From positions 1-64,000 of the forward strand of contig NZ_JAKSYO010000150.1 of assembly GCF_022829635.1 (NCBI RefSeq): DNA of 64,000 nt, given 5' to 3'. The DNA comes from Methylobacterium sp. E-066 (GTDB lineage: Bacteria; Pseudomonadota; Alphaproteobacteria; Rhizobiales; Beijerinckiaceae). The notes under the pieces are model-generated. The model made no database searches. It was given only the letters and a program-made list of their open reading frames with translations, and was not told where the DNA came from. Both the position numbers and the translations under genes were made by a program. Below, one piece after another: positions 26,645-36,521 of the stretch (its first letter is position 1; each line of letters begins with the position of its first letter).

Positions 26645-27658
26645 ATGACCACACCCCTCGATCTCCTCGTGCTCGGCAACGCCATCGTCGACGTGATCGC
26701 CCGCACGGACGACGCCTTCCTGGCCGCGCAAGGCGTCACCAAGGGCGCGATGCAGCTGATCGACGAGGAGCGCGCGGAGGCTTTGTTCGCCGCGATGGGC
26801 CCCGCCACGATCGTCTCGGGGGGCTCGGGGGCCAACACCGCAGTTGGCGCGGCCTTGCTCGGCGCCAAGACCAGCTTCGTCGGCAAGGTCCGCAACGACG
26901 AGCTCGGCGGCCTGTTCGGCCACGACCTGAAGGCCACCGGCGTCGGCTTCTCGGTGCCGCCGGCGAGCGAGGGGCCGGCCACGGCCCGCTGCTTCGTGCT
27001 GGTGACGCCGGACGGCGAGCGCACCATGAACACCTATCTCGGCGCCTGCCAGGGGCTGAACCCCGAGGACGTGGACCGGGCGCTCGTGGCCTCGGCCCGG
27101 GTGGTCTACCTCGAAGGCTATCTGTGGGATCCGCCCGCTGCCAAGGACGCGTTCCGCAAGGCCGTCCAGATCGCCCACCAGGCCGGCAACGCGGTGGCGC
27201 TGACCCTGTCGGACGCGTTCTGCGTCGGCCGCTACCGGGACGAGTTCCTGGGGCTCGTGCGCGACGGCAGCGTCGACATCCTGTTCGCCAATATCGGCGA
27301 GCTCCAGAGCCTCTACCAGACCGACGACCCCGAGGCCGCCGTGGCCGCGCTCCGCGACGAGCGCAACGCCCGTGGCCGGCATCTGCTCGGCCTGGTCACC
27401 CGCTCGTCGGACGGCGCCCTGGTGGTGCAGGGCGGCGAGGTCCGGTCGGTCGAGGCGAGCCCGGTGCGCGAGGTGCTGGACACGACCGGGGCCGGCGACC
27501 TGTTCGCCGCGGGGTTCCTGGCCGGTCATGCCCGCGGGCTCGACAACGTCACCAGCGCCCGCCTCGGGACGCTGGCGGCCGCCGAGGTCATCCAGCATAT
27601 CGGCGCGCGCCCCCAGGCCGACCTCGTCGGTCTGGCCAAGGAGCGCAAGCTGCTCTGA
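26645..27658 (+). CDS. PfkB-family kinase, probable adenosine kinase
   Basis: A 337-residue sugar kinase of the ribokinase fold. N-terminal LVLGNAIVDVIARTDDAF, GGSGANTAVGAALLG (about 58-72) for the substrate, C-terminal DTTGAGDLFAAGFLAG with the catalytic Asp. The NAIVD start and NTYLGACQGL loop fit alphaproteobacterial adenosine kinases, which recycle adenosine from S-adenosylhomocysteine to AMP. GGACGCCCGG lies upstream. It converges on the chemoreceptor gene 10 bp away. Confidence 0.9.
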   Translation: MTTPLDLLVLGNAIVDVIARTDDAFLAAQGVTKGAMQLIDEERAEALFAAMGPATIVSGGSGANTAVGAALLGAKTSFVGKVRNDELGGLFGHDLKATGVGFSVPPASEGPATARCFVLVTPDGERTMNTYLGACQGLNPEDVDRALVASARVVYLEGYLWDPPAAKDAFRKAVQIAHQAGNAVALTLSDAFCVGRYRDEFLGLVRDGSVDILFANIGELQSLYQTDDPEAAVAALRDERNARGRHLLGLVTRSSDGALVVQGGEVRSVEASPVREVLDTTGAGDLFAAGFLAGHARGLDNVTSARLGTLAAAEVIQHIGARPQADLVGLAKERKLL

Positions 27659-27668
27659 GCGGACCCGT

Positions 27669-29351
27669 TCAAGCCGCCCGCACCGTCGCGAGGAAGTGGG
27701 TCACCTCGGTCCGGAGATGCTCGGACCGGAGCGACAGCTCGGAGGCCGAGGTGAGCACCTGACTGGCCGCCGCCCCGGTCTCGTTGGCGGCGCCTGCGAC
27801 CCCGGAGATGCTGCTCGTCACCTCGCCGGCGCTCGAGGCCGCCTCGGTGACGTTGCGGGCGATCTCCTGGGTCGCGGCCCCCTGCTCCTCGACGGCGGCG
27901 GCGATCAAGGTCGCCACCGCGCTGATCTCCTGGATCCGCCCGCCGATGCGGCCGATCGCCGTGACCGCGTCGTCGGTCGAGGCCTGGATCCGCCCAATAT
28001 GGCCGCTGATCTCGTCGGTGGCCTTGGCGGTCTGGCTCGCCAGCTCCTTCACCTCCGCGGCCACCACGGCGAAGCCCCGCCCGGCCTCGCCGGCGCGCGC
28101 CGCCTCGATGGTCGCGTTGAGCGCCAGCAGGTTGGTCTGGCCGGCGATGGTGGTGATCATCGTCACCACGTCGCCGATCCGGGCCGCCGCGCCGCTCAGC
28201 TCCTGCACCAGATGGGCGGTCGAGGCGGCATCCTCGACGGCGGCCTGGGTCAGCGCCGCCGCGTTCGAGACCTGGCGGCCTATCTCCTGGACTGAGCTTT
28301 CCAGTTCCTCCGCAGCCGAGGCGGCGGTGTTGACGTTGGCGGCGGCGAGCTCGGCCGCGCTCGCCACCCGCAGGGACTGGCTGGCGGCGCCGGAAGCCGT
28401 GCTGGTCATGGTGGTGGCCGTGGCCTGCAACGCCGCGGCGGCCCCCGAGACCGTCCCGATGATGCCGCCCACGGCGCCCTCGAAGGCGTCGGCGATCTGG
28501 CGCATGCCGGTCTTGCGCTGCTCCTCGGCGGCCTGCCGCGCCTGAGCGGTCTCCGCCTCCAGGGCGTGCGCCCGGATCAGGCCGTCCTTGAAGACCTGCA
28601 CGGACGCCGCCATGGCGCCGATCTCGTCCTGCCGTTCGGCATAGGGAACGGCGACGGACAGGTCCTGCGCGGCCAGCCGGGTCATGATGTCCGTCATGGT
28701 GCGGATCGGGCGGGCGACGCCCCGCAGGATCAGCCAGAAGGCTCCGGCCGTCGCGGCCAAACCCGCGATCAGAACGGCGACCGTCACCGTCCAGGCGGTG
28801 GTGTAGGCGTCCTCGGCGCGCTTCGTCGCGGTCTGCGTGCCCTCGGCATTGACCTTGGCGAGATCCGCCAACGCTCCGAAGGCGCCCACCAGAGGGCCGC
28901 GGGCCGGCGCGATGGCGTCGCGGGCTGCGGTGCGGTCACCGCGCTTGAGCGCGGCGACGATGGCCTCCCGGGACGCCAGATAGGCCTGCCACCGCGCCTC
29001 GAACGCGTTCCACAGGCCGGTCTCGCGCGGCGATCCGATATGCGACCGATACCGCTGGAATTTCTCCGGGATGGCCGCATCCATCTCGGTAAATTCCGCG
29101 TCCAGGTCGCGGTTTTCGGCGCTGTCCTCGGCGATGACCTTGCGGATCGTCGTGGTGTGGTACCGCAGCGCCAGGAACTGCAGCTCGTCCAGCTCGTGAT
29201 TCTTCACGTTCCAGACGTCCCGCATCTCCCGGGCCGAATCATGCACGTCTTTGATACTTACAATATTGCATAATGAATTTACGACCAGAAGAACAAGACC
29301 GATACACGAAACCAGGAACAACCGGACCGTTATGCTGCGACCGAACCGCAT
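27669..29351 (-). CDS. Methyl-accepting chemotaxis protein
   Basis: A 560-residue inner-membrane receptor. TM1 about 10-30 (LFLVSCIGLVLLVVNSL), a periplasmic four-helix-bundle sensor about 31-190, TM2 about 193-217, HAMP about 215-270 (ARPIRTMTDIMTRLAAQDLSV), then the signalling coiled coil with the hairpin tip QTNLLALNATIEAARAGEAG. Ligand unknown. No CheB/CheR pentapeptide at the end. ATG 29351 has GGAGAG upstream. The 210-bp region before it is strikingly AT-rich, with a GATTT-AAA-AAATC palindrome, and likely holds the promoter. Confidence 0.95.
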   Translation of the reverse strand: MRFGRSITVRLFLVSCIGLVLLVVNSLCNIVSIKDVHDSAREMRDVWNVKNHELDELQFLALRYHTTTIRKVIAEDSAENRDLDAEFTEMDAAIPEKFQRYRSHIGSPRETGLWNAFEARWQAYLASREAIVAALKRGDRTAARDAIAPARGPLVGAFGALADLAKVNAEGTQTATKRAEDAYTTAWTVTVAVLIAGLAATAGAFWLILRGVARPIRTMTDIMTRLAAQDLSVAVPYAERQDEIGAMAASVQVFKDGLIRAHALEAETAQARQAAEEQRKTGMRQIADAFEGAVGGIIGTVSGAAAALQATATTMTSTASGAASQSLRVASAAELAAANVNTAASAAEELESSVQEIGRQVSNAAALTQAAVEDAASTAHLVQELSGAAARIGDVVTMITTIAGQTNLLALNATIEAARAGEAGRGFAVVAAEVKELASQTAKATDEISGHIGRIQASTDDAVTAIGRIGGRIQEISAVATLIAAAVEEQGAATQEIARNVTEAASSAGEVTSSISGVAGAANETGAAASQVLTSASELSLRSEHLRTEVTHFLATVRAA

Positions 29352-29561
29352 CTCACTCTCCACCCCCGCGTCACTGCGTAAGATATTACCGCGCCAGCGT
29401 GACAAGATGGATTTAAAGACAGCGCTTTGATTTAAAAAATCGGTGACCGACAGACGGCATGACGAACAAATTCCCTCGCAGGCTCGCTTTATAGCCTGAC
29501 ACGATTCCCTTGAGCCCAATTGGAAGTAGAGAACCGGCGATCGCCGCGACGGCCTGCCGGA

Positions 29562-30533
29562 TCACGGCCGCAGCAGCACCTTCCCCACCGCCGCCCGGCG
29601 GGTCAGCAGGCCGAAGGCCTCTGGGAAATCGGCGAGCTCGTAGGTGCCGTGGACCTGCGCGGTGAGCTTGCCCTCGGCGACCCAGGCGAGCAGCCGGCGC
29701 TGGTCGGCCCGGTGCGCCTCCGGCTCGCGGTCGAGGAAGGCGCCCCAGTGGACGCCCTGCACGTCGAGCTCCTTCAGGAGCATCAGGTTGAGCGGCAGGC
29801 GCGGGATGCCGCCGGCCGCGAAACCGATGACGAGGTAGCGGCCGCGCCAGGCCAGCGCCCGCAGGGCCGGCTCGGCGTAGTCGCCGCCGACCGCGTCGTA
29901 GACCACGTCGACCCCGCCGCCGCTGATCCGGCGCAGTTCGTCCTTCAGGGTCGTGGGATCGTAGACCAGGGTGGCCTCGGCGCCGTGGGCGCGGGCGACC
30001 GCGAGTTTTTCCTCCGAGGAGGCGCAGGCGATCACCCGGGCCCCCATCAGGCGGCCGAGCTCCACCGCGGCGAGGCCGACGCCGCCGGAGGCGCCCAGCA
30101 CGGCGAGCCACTCGCCCGGCTTCACCTGCGCCCGGTTGGCCAGCGCGTGCAGCGAGGTGCCGTAGGTGATGGTGAGCCCCGCGGCCTGCGCGTCCGGCAC
30201 GGCCTCCGGCACAGGCGTGAGTTTCGCCGCGTCGATGGCGATCAGCTCTGCGCAGCAGCCATGGCCGGCATGGACGATCACCCGATCGCCCACGGCGACG
30301 CCCGAGGCCCCCTCCCCCAGCGCCTCGACCACGCCGACGCCCTCGCCGCCCGGCGAGAACGGCAGCGGCGGCTTCACCTGGTAGCGGCCGGCGACGATCA
30401 GCGTGTCGAAGAAATTGAGGGCGGCGAGCCGGATCCGCACCAGGGCCTGCCCGGGGCCCGGCACCGGATCGGGACGCTCCACGATCGCCAGATGCTCCGG
30501 CCCATCGAGCTTCGTGCACAGCAGCGCCCGCAT
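29562..30533 (-). CDS. NADPH:quinone oxidoreductase-like MDR protein
   Basis: A 323-residue zinc-free medium-chain reductase. N-terminal GroES-like domain, then the nucleotide-binding ALGASGGVGLAAVELGRLMGARVIACASSEEKL. The Ala-Leu-Gly-Ala-Ser-Gly-Gly-Val loop without zinc ligands is QOR type. Probably reduces quinones or enones with NADPH. It lies 54 bp downstream of the hybrid kinase gene on the same strand. Confidence 0.88.
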   Translation of the reverse strand: MRALLCTKLDGPEHLAIVERPDPVPGPGQALVRIRLAALNFFDTLIVAGRYQVKPPLPFSPGGEGVGVVEALGEGASGVAVGDRVIVHAGHGCCAELIAIDAAKLTPVPEAVPDAQAAGLTITYGTSLHALANRAQVKPGEWLAVLGASGGVGLAAVELGRLMGARVIACASSEEKLAVARAHGAEATLVYDPTTLKDELRRISGGGVDVVYDAVGGDYAEPALRALAWRGRYLVIGFAAGGIPRLPLNLMLLKELDVQGVHWGAFLDREPEAHRADQRRLLAWVAEGKLTAQVHGTYELADFPEAFGLLTRRAAVGKVLLRP

Positions 30534-30587
30534 CCTGTCCTCCCGGTTGGTTCGTTTCGTCTGTTCAGGCTAAGACGGGTCGCGCGG

Positions 30588-32675
30588 TCAAGCCGTTCCG
30601 ATCATCTCGCGGATGCGCGCGCCCAGCACCTCGACCACGAACGGTTTTGTGATCACCTGCATGCCGGGGTCGAGCTGGCCGTTGCCCAGCACCGCGTTCT
30701 CCGCGTAGCCGGTGATGAACAGCACCTTGAGGCCGGGGCGCGTGGCCCGCCCGGCCTCGGCCATCTGCCGGCCGTTCATGCCGCCGGGCAGCCCGACATC
30801 GCTGACCAGCAGGTCGATGCGCACGTCGGATTGCAGCACCTTGAGGCCGGCGACGCTGTCGGCCGCCTCGATCGCCGTGTAGCCCAGATCCTCCAGCACC
30901 TCGGTGACCAGCATGCGCACGGTCGGCTCGTCGTCGACCACCAGCACGGTCTCCCCCGGCGCTGCCCGGGCCGGCGCCCCCGGGATGGCGTGTGGATCCT
31001 CCTCCGCCACGTCGCCGCGGTGGCGGGGCAGGTAGAGGCAGACATGGGTGCCCCGGCCGACCTCCGAGACGATCCGCACCTCGCCACCCGATTGCTGGGC
31101 GAAGCCGTAGATCATCGACAGGCCGAGGCCGGTGCCCTGGCCGATCGGCTTCGTGGTGAAGAACGGCTCGAACACCTTCGCGACGATCTCCGGCGGCATG
31201 CCGGTGCCGGTATCGATGACGCGCAGCACGAGATACTGCCCCGGCGGCATGTCCAGGCGGCGGGCTTCGCGCGCGTCGAAGGTGGCGTTGACGGTCTCGA
31301 TCGTGATCCGGCCGCCCTCCGGCATCGCGTCCCGGGCGTTGATGCACAGGTTGAGCAGCGCGTTCTCGAGCTGCGGCGGGTCGACCAGGGCCGGCCACAG
31401 GCCGGCATCGGCGGCCACCGCGACGGTGACGGCGGGGCCGACCGTGCGCCGGATCAGCTCCTCCAGGCCGGCCACCAGCCGGTTCACGTCGGTGGGTTTC
31501 GGGTCGAGGGTCTGCCGGCGGGAGAAGGCGAGCAGGCGGTGCGTGAGGGCGGCGGCGCGCTTCGACGCGCCCTGGGCGGCATTGATGTAGCGATCCACAT
31601 CCATGACGCGGCCTTGGGCCAGCCGGGTCTGGATCAGCTCCAGCGAGCCCGAGATGCCGGCCAGCAGGTTGTTGAAGTCGTGCGCGATGCCGCCAGTGAG
31701 CTGGCCGACCGCCTCCATCTTCTGCGACTGGCGCAGGGCCTCCTCGGCGGCCGCCAGGGCGTCGGCGCGCTCGCGCTCCCCGGTGAAGTCGCGCCCGACC
31801 GCGTTGATCACCCCGTCCCCGGGCCGGGCCGCCCAGGTGATCCAGCGGTAGCTGCCGTCCCAGTGGCGGTAGCGGTTGTCGAAGCGCGCGAGGCTCCCGC
31901 CCTCGGACAGCTGCCGTGCGCCCTCGCCGGTGCGATCGAGATCGTCCGGATGGACGAAGTCGATCAGGTTGGTGCCGACGAGCGCGTCGGCGCGCCAGCC
32001 CAGCACCTCCGTCCAGGCCGGGTTCACCGCGGTGATCGTCCCGTCGAACAGGCAGCGCAGCATCATGTCGGAGGAGAGGGTCCACAGGGCGTTGCGGTCG
32101 GCGGTGCGCTCCTCGACCTGCCGGGCCAGGGAGGCGTTGAGGTCGCGCAGCTCCGCGAGCGCCGTCTCCAGCCGGGCTTGGCTCTCCGCGAGGGCGGCAT
32201 CGGCCAGGACGCGGCCGGTGGTCTCGTTGGTGAGGATGAACAGCCCGACGACCTTGCCGTCCGCGTCGAGCACGCGCGAATACGAGAAGGTCCACCACGT
32301 GTCCTGCGCGCCCCGGTCGGTGTCGAGCCGCCACGGCAGGTCGATGAACCGTTCGGGCCGGCCATCCATGGCGGCCTCGATGATCGGCTTGGCCTGTGCC
32401 CAGCCATCGGCCCAGACCTCATCGAACCGCGCGCCCATGGCCCAGGGCAGCCGCGGCCCGAGCAGGGGAACGTAGGTGTCGTTGAAGAAGAAATGCAGAT
32501 CCGGCCCCCAGGCCAGGATCATCGATTCCGGCGAGTTGAGCACCAGCGACAGGGCGGCGCGAAACTCCGCCGGCCAGGCTTTTGGGGGGCCGAGGGGATG
32601 GCCGGACCAGTCCCGCGCAAGAATCAGCCGCGCGGCCTCGCCGCCGCCGGAGAGGAAGGCCAGGGAGTCGGTCAC
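30588..32675 (-). CDS. PAS-containing hybrid sensor histidine kinase
   Basis: About 695 residues, no membrane segment. N-terminal PAS-like domain of the type WSGHPLGPPKAWPAEFRAALSL...ILAWGPDLHFFFNDTY (about 25-75), a coiled coil, a second PAS (about 185-300, MMLRCLFDGTITAVNPAWTEVLGW), HisKA with GGIAHDFNNLLAGI, HATPase (INARDAMPEGG, DTGTGMPPEIVAKVFEPFFTTK) and a C-terminal receiver (SDVGLPGGMNGRQMAE, FITGYAE, KPF). GTG 32675 was chosen because it precedes the conserved PAS; no good Shine-Dalgarno is visible. The separate receiver suggests phosphorelay. Signal unknown. Confidence 0.87.
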   Translation of the reverse strand: MTDSLAFLSGGGEAARLILARDWSGHPLGPPKAWPAEFRAALSLVLNSPESMILAWGPDLHFFFNDTYVPLLGPRLPWAMGARFDEVWADGWAQAKPIIEAAMDGRPERFIDLPWRLDTDRGAQDTWWTFSYSRVLDADGKVVGLFILTNETTGRVLADAALAESQARLETALAELRDLNASLARQVEERTADRNALWTLSSDMMLRCLFDGTITAVNPAWTEVLGWRADALVGTNLIDFVHPDDLDRTGEGARQLSEGGSLARFDNRYRHWDGSYRWITWAARPGDGVINAVGRDFTGERERADALAAAEEALRQSQKMEAVGQLTGGIAHDFNNLLAGISGSLELIQTRLAQGRVMDVDRYINAAQGASKRAAALTHRLLAFSRRQTLDPKPTDVNRLVAGLEELIRRTVGPAVTVAVAADAGLWPALVDPPQLENALLNLCINARDAMPEGGRITIETVNATFDAREARRLDMPPGQYLVLRVIDTGTGMPPEIVAKVFEPFFTTKPIGQGTGLGLSMIYGFAQQSGGEVRIVSEVGRGTHVCLYLPRHRGDVAEEDPHAIPGAPARAAPGETVLVVDDEPTVRMLVTEVLEDLGYTAIEAADSVAGLKVLQSDVRIDLLVSDVGLPGGMNGRQMAEAGRATRPGLKVLFITGYAENAVLGNGQLDPGMQVITKPFVVEVLGARIREMIGTA

Positions 32676-32770
32676 GGGGCGATTGTGATCTGCATCATGG
32701 CTAATGCCGCGTATGACCGTCTTCGACCGTACTTCCAAGGCCGCGCAGCCTAAATAGAAGATCGCTCGCC

Positions 32771-33271
32771 ATGCCCCATGCTCAGCGCTTCCGCCTGATC
32801 GAAGACGATGGCGCGGCCCGCGCAGCCGCGGAACAGTTGTTCGCGGTCGTCCGCCGCACACTTGAGCCGGTCCTGCCGGCCGCGACGGAGATCCTGCACG
32901 TCGGCGCCACGGCCATACCGGGCTGCTTGACCAAAGGGGATCTCGATATCGTGGTCCGGGTCGAGGGCCAGGACTTCGCCGCCGCGGAAAGCTGCCTCGC
33001 GGCACGCTTCGCGCGCAACGACGGTTCAGTCCGCACCGATGACTTCGCAGCCTTCGAGGATGCCGGCCGGATGCCGCATCTCGGGATCCAGCTCACCGTC
33101 AAAGGCGGGCCCTTAGACGTCTTCCACCGTTTCGCCGCGGCCCTGCGCGCTGATCCCGAACTGGTGGCCCGCTACAATGCGCTGAAGCGCGCCCACCATG
33201 ATCACCCGATGACGCTGTACCGGGCCGCCAAGGACGCGTTCATCAGCGACGTCCTGCGATGCTGCCCGTAG
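32771..33271 (+). CDS. GrpB family protein (nucleotidyltransferase fold)
   Basis: A 166-residue UPF0157/GrpB protein. EILHVGATAIPGCLTKGDLDIVVRV (about 40-64) carries the family GSTAVPG-like loop and the metal-binding D-L-D. Usual GrpB proteins have Ser where this has Ala in GAT. Likely nucleotidyltransferase fold; substrate unknown. Divergent from the hybrid kinase, convergent with polA. Confidence 0.85.
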   Translation: MPHAQRFRLIEDDGAARAAAEQLFAVVRRTLEPVLPAATEILHVGATAIPGCLTKGDLDIVVRVEGQDFAAAESCLAARFARNDGSVRTDDFAAFEDAGRMPHLGIQLTVKGGPLDVFHRFAAALRADPELVARYNALKRAHHDHPMTLYRAAKDAFISDVLRCCP

Positions 33272-33329
33272 CCGCCGCATTCGCGGCGCGACGAGGGGTT
33301 GAGCCCCCGGATCGCGCCGGCGAACGCTG

Positions 33330-36300
33330 TCAATGCGCCTCTTGCCAATTCCCCGCCGCCTTGGCCTCCACCACCAGCGGCACCCGCAGCGTCAGAGCCG
33401 GCGCCGGGGCCTCCTCCATCACGCTGGAAATAATCGGGATCGCGCGCTCGACCTCATCCTCGGCGGCCTCGAAGACCAGCTCGTCGTGCACCTGCAGCAG
33501 CATGCTGACGTTGAGTTTTTGGGCGGTGAGCGCCCCCTCGATCCGGGACATGGCCCGGCGGATGATGTCGGCGGCCGAGCCCTGGATCGGGGCGTTGATC
33601 GCCTGGCGCTCGACGCTGGCGCGCTCGGAGGGGTTGTTGGAGCGGATCTGCGGATAGTGGCAGACCCGGCCGAACAGCGTCGTGACGTAGCCCTTGTCCC
33701 GGCAGATCTTTTTGGTGGTGTCGATGTAGTCGCGGATGCCCGGGAACTGCTCGAAATACTGCTTGATGAACGCCGACGCCTCCTCCCGGCCGATGCCGAG
33801 CCGGTCGGCCAGCCCGAAGGCCGAGATGCCGTAGATGATGCCGAAATTGATGGTCTTGGCCCGGCGCCGCAGGTCCGGGGTCATGTCCTTGAGCGACACG
33901 CCGAACATCGCCGAGGCGGTCGCCGCATGGATGTCGATGCCGTCCTCGAACGCTTTGCGCAGCTCCGGGATGTCGGCCATGTGGGCGAGGAGCCGCAATT
34001 CGATCTGCGAGTAATCCGCTGAGATCAGCCGGTTGCCCGGCGCGGCCACGAAGGCGCGGCGGATGCGGCGGCCCTCCTCGGTGCGGATCGGGATATTTTG
34101 GAGGTTCGGCTCGGAGGAGGACAGGCGGCCCGTCGTGGTCGCCGCCAGCGAGAACGAGGTGTGGACCCGGGCCGTCTCCCGGTCGGCATGGGTCTGGAGC
34201 GAATCCGTGTAGGTGGATTTCAGCTTCGAGAGCTGGCGCCACTCCAGGATTTTCTTGGGGAGGGGATGCCCGGCCTGGGCCAGTTCTTCGAGAAGGGTCG
34301 CGGGCGTCGCCCACTGGCCAGAGGGCGTCTTCTTCGCCCCCGGCAGGCCCATCTTCCCGAACAGGATGTCGCCGATCTGCTTGGGCGAGCCGACCGAAAA
34401 TTTCTCGCCGGCATCCTCCTGGATCTCTTCCTCCAGGCGGACCAGGATCTGCGAGAAATCGCCCGAGAGCCGGCTCAGCATCTCGCGGTCGACCCGGATG
34501 CCGCGCTGCTCCATCCGGGCGATCACCGGCAGGAGCGGCCGCTCCAGGGTCTCGTAGACGGCCACGCGCCGCTCGGCGACGAGGCGCGGCTTCATCATCC
34601 GCCACAGGCGCAAAGTGACGTCCGCATCCTCGGCCGCGTAGGCCGTGGCCTTGTCGATGGCGACCCGGTCGAAGCTGACCTTGTTCCGGCCCGTACCGGC
34701 CACATCGGAGAACGTGATCGGCTGGTGGCCGAGATGGCGGCGGGCCAGCTCGTCCATGCCGTGGCCGCCCTTGCCGGCATCGAGCACGTAGGAGATCAGC
34801 ATCGTGTCGTCGAACGGCGCGATCTCGATGCCGTAGCGGGCGAGCACGACCCAATCGTATTTCAGGTTCTGGCCGACCTTCAGCACCCCGGGATTCTCGA
34901 GGAGCGGCTTCAGCCGGGCGATGGCGGCGTCGAGGGGGATCTGGCCCGGCACCGGCTCGGCCACGTCGGAAGCCGCCGCGCCCTCGCCGAACAGGTCGGT
35001 GGAATCGGCCTGCACCTTCGCGGCCTGGATATGGGCCAGCGGGATGTAGCAGGCCCGGCCGGTGGCGGTGGCCAGGGAGACGCCGACCAGCCCGGCCTTG
35101 TGCGCGTCGAGGGCGTCGGTCTCGGTATCGACTGCGACCACCCCGGCCTCCTCGGCCTCGGCGATCCAGGCGTCGAGCTGCTCCAGGGACGCGACGGTCT
35201 CGTAGGCGGCGGTGTCGAACGGCGCCACCGCCTCCGCGGCGCGTGCGGCGACCACGTTGCCCGGCGTCGCCTCGATCGGCGCCCGGGGCTTGGCCGGCGC
35301 GTCCGGCAGGTCGAGATCGGCGAAGGGATCGACCTCACTGCCCTCGGGCGGGGCGGCGCCCGGGGGCCGCTCAGCGCCGGCCGCCGCGGTCTCCGGGTCC
35401 GGCGGCACGGAATCGCCAAAGAACGGCACTGCATCGCTGCCGCCGGCGCCGTTGCTGGAACCATGGGGCTTGGCGCCCGGCAGCAGCGCCGGATCCGGCT
35501 TCACCGCCTCGGGGTCGACATGCAGCATCTGAGCGATGCGGCGGGTCAGGGTGTTGAACTCCATCGCCTTCAGGAAGCCGACGAGCTTTTGCGGGTCGGG
35601 CTCGGGGACGCGCAGGTTGTCCAGGTCGACCGGGACCGGCACGTCCTCCACCAGAGCCACCAGCTTGCGCGACAGCTTGGCTTGATCGACATTGGCCAGC
35701 AGGGTCTCCCGGCGCTTGGGCTGCTTGATCTCGCCGGCCCGCTCCAGCAGCGCCTCGAGGCTGCCGAACTCCTTGATCAGGGCCGCGGCGGTCTTCAGGC
35801 CGATGCCGGGCACGCCGGGGACGTTGTCGGAGGTGTCGCCGATCAGCGCCAGCGCGTCGCCGATCTGGTTGGGCTGCAGCCCCTCCCACTTGGCGATGAT
35901 CGCCTCGACATCGAGGTTGCGCTCGGGCCGGTAGCCGGCCTTGCCCTTGGCGCCGGATTCGAAATCGTAGAACCGGACCAGCGGCCCGACGAGCTGCATC
36001 AGGTCCTTGTCGGAGGAGACGATGATGACGCCGGCGCCCCTTGCCTCCGCCTGCCGGGTGTAGGTGGCGATCAGGTCGTCGGCCTCGTAGCGCTCCAGCT
36101 CCACCGCGTGCAGGCCGAAGGCCCGCACCGCGTCGCGCATCAGCGGCATCTGCCGCTTCAGGTCGTCGGGCGCGTCCGGGCGGTGGCCCTTGTAGTCCGG
36201 GAACATCTCCTTGCGGAACGAGCCCTCGGACTTGTCGAAGACGATGCCGAGATGGGTCGGCATCGTGCCGGCGGCCCCCTCCTGGATGAACTGCGCGATC

Positions 36301-36482
36301 TTGGTGCAGAACAGCCGCACGGCGCCGGTGGGCAAGCCGTCAGAGGGCCGCGAATTGTACTTCTGGTCCTGGTTGATCGACTGAAAATAGGCCCGGAAGA
36401 TGAACGAGGAGCCATCGACCAGGATCACCTGATCGCCCGGGCCGACTTTTTTGGGACTTGCGGCGGCGGTCTCGACGGTCAT
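33330..36482 (-). CDS. polA: DNA polymerase I
   Basis: A 1050-residue repair/Okazaki polymerase with all three domains. 5'-3' nuclease about 15-310 (VDGSSFIFRAYF, IVFDKSEGSFRKEMFPDYKGHR, SSDKDLMQL, GDTSDNVPGVPGIGLKTA). Pro/Ala/Asp-rich linker about 330-430. 3'-5' exonuclease about 435-640 with an intact D-x-E in VAVDTETDALDAH and YAAEDADVTLRLW, so proofreading is probably active. Polymerase about 650-1050 (SADYSQIELRLLAH, RRAKTINFGIIYGISAFGLA, LLQVHDELVFE). Longer than E. coli PolA mainly through the linker. It heads a repair-rich stretch on the minus strand. Confidence 0.97.
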   Translation of the reverse strand: MTVETAAASPKKVGPGDQVILVDGSSFIFRAYFQSINQDQKYNSRPSDGLPTGAVRLFCTKIAQFIQEGAAGTMPTHLGIVFDKSEGSFRKEMFPDYKGHRPDAPDDLKRQMPLMRDAVRAFGLHAVELERYEADDLIATYTRQAEARGAGVIIVSSDKDLMQLVGPLVRFYDFESGAKGKAGYRPERNLDVEAIIAKWEGLQPNQIGDALALIGDTSDNVPGVPGIGLKTAAALIKEFGSLEALLERAGEIKQPKRRETLLANVDQAKLSRKLVALVEDVPVPVDLDNLRVPEPDPQKLVGFLKAMEFNTLTRRIAQMLHVDPEAVKPDPALLPGAKPHGSSNGAGGSDAVPFFGDSVPPDPETAAAGAERPPGAAPPEGSEVDPFADLDLPDAPAKPRAPIEATPGNVVAARAAEAVAPFDTAAYETVASLEQLDAWIAEAEEAGVVAVDTETDALDAHKAGLVGVSLATATGRACYIPLAHIQAAKVQADSTDLFGEGAAASDVAEPVPGQIPLDAAIARLKPLLENPGVLKVGQNLKYDWVVLARYGIEIAPFDDTMLISYVLDAGKGGHGMDELARRHLGHQPITFSDVAGTGRNKVSFDRVAIDKATAYAAEDADVTLRLWRMMKPRLVAERRVAVYETLERPLLPVIARMEQRGIRVDREMLSRLSGDFSQILVRLEEEIQEDAGEKFSVGSPKQIGDILFGKMGLPGAKKTPSGQWATPATLLEELAQAGHPLPKKILEWRQLSKLKSTYTDSLQTHADRETARVHTSFSLAATTTGRLSSSEPNLQNIPIRTEEGRRIRRAFVAAPGNRLISADYSQIELRLLAHMADIPELRKAFEDGIDIHAATASAMFGVSLKDMTPDLRRRAKTINFGIIYGISAFGLADRLGIGREEASAFIKQYFEQFPGIRDYIDTTKKICRDKGYVTTLFGRVCHYPQIRSNNPSERASVERQAINAPIQGSAADIIRRAMSRIEGALTAQKLNVSMLLQVHDELVFEAAEDEVERAIPIISSVMEEAPAPALTLRVPLVVEAKAAGNWQEAH

Positions 36483-36521
36483 GGGCGCTCGACAGTCATG
36501 GGCGAAGGCGTCTCGGGGCGA

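Noticed and set aside
30534..30587. GTTC...GTTC as a second LexA box near the quinone reductase
   Set aside because: The spacing is 9, not 7, so it does not fit the alphaproteobacterial LexA consensus.
29520..32753. A 1077-codon open frame on the plus strand
   Set aside because: Antisense to the quinone reductase and hybrid kinase genes, whose frames carry clear family motifs. The frame has no motif or ribosome-binding site; long antisense frames are expected at this GC content.
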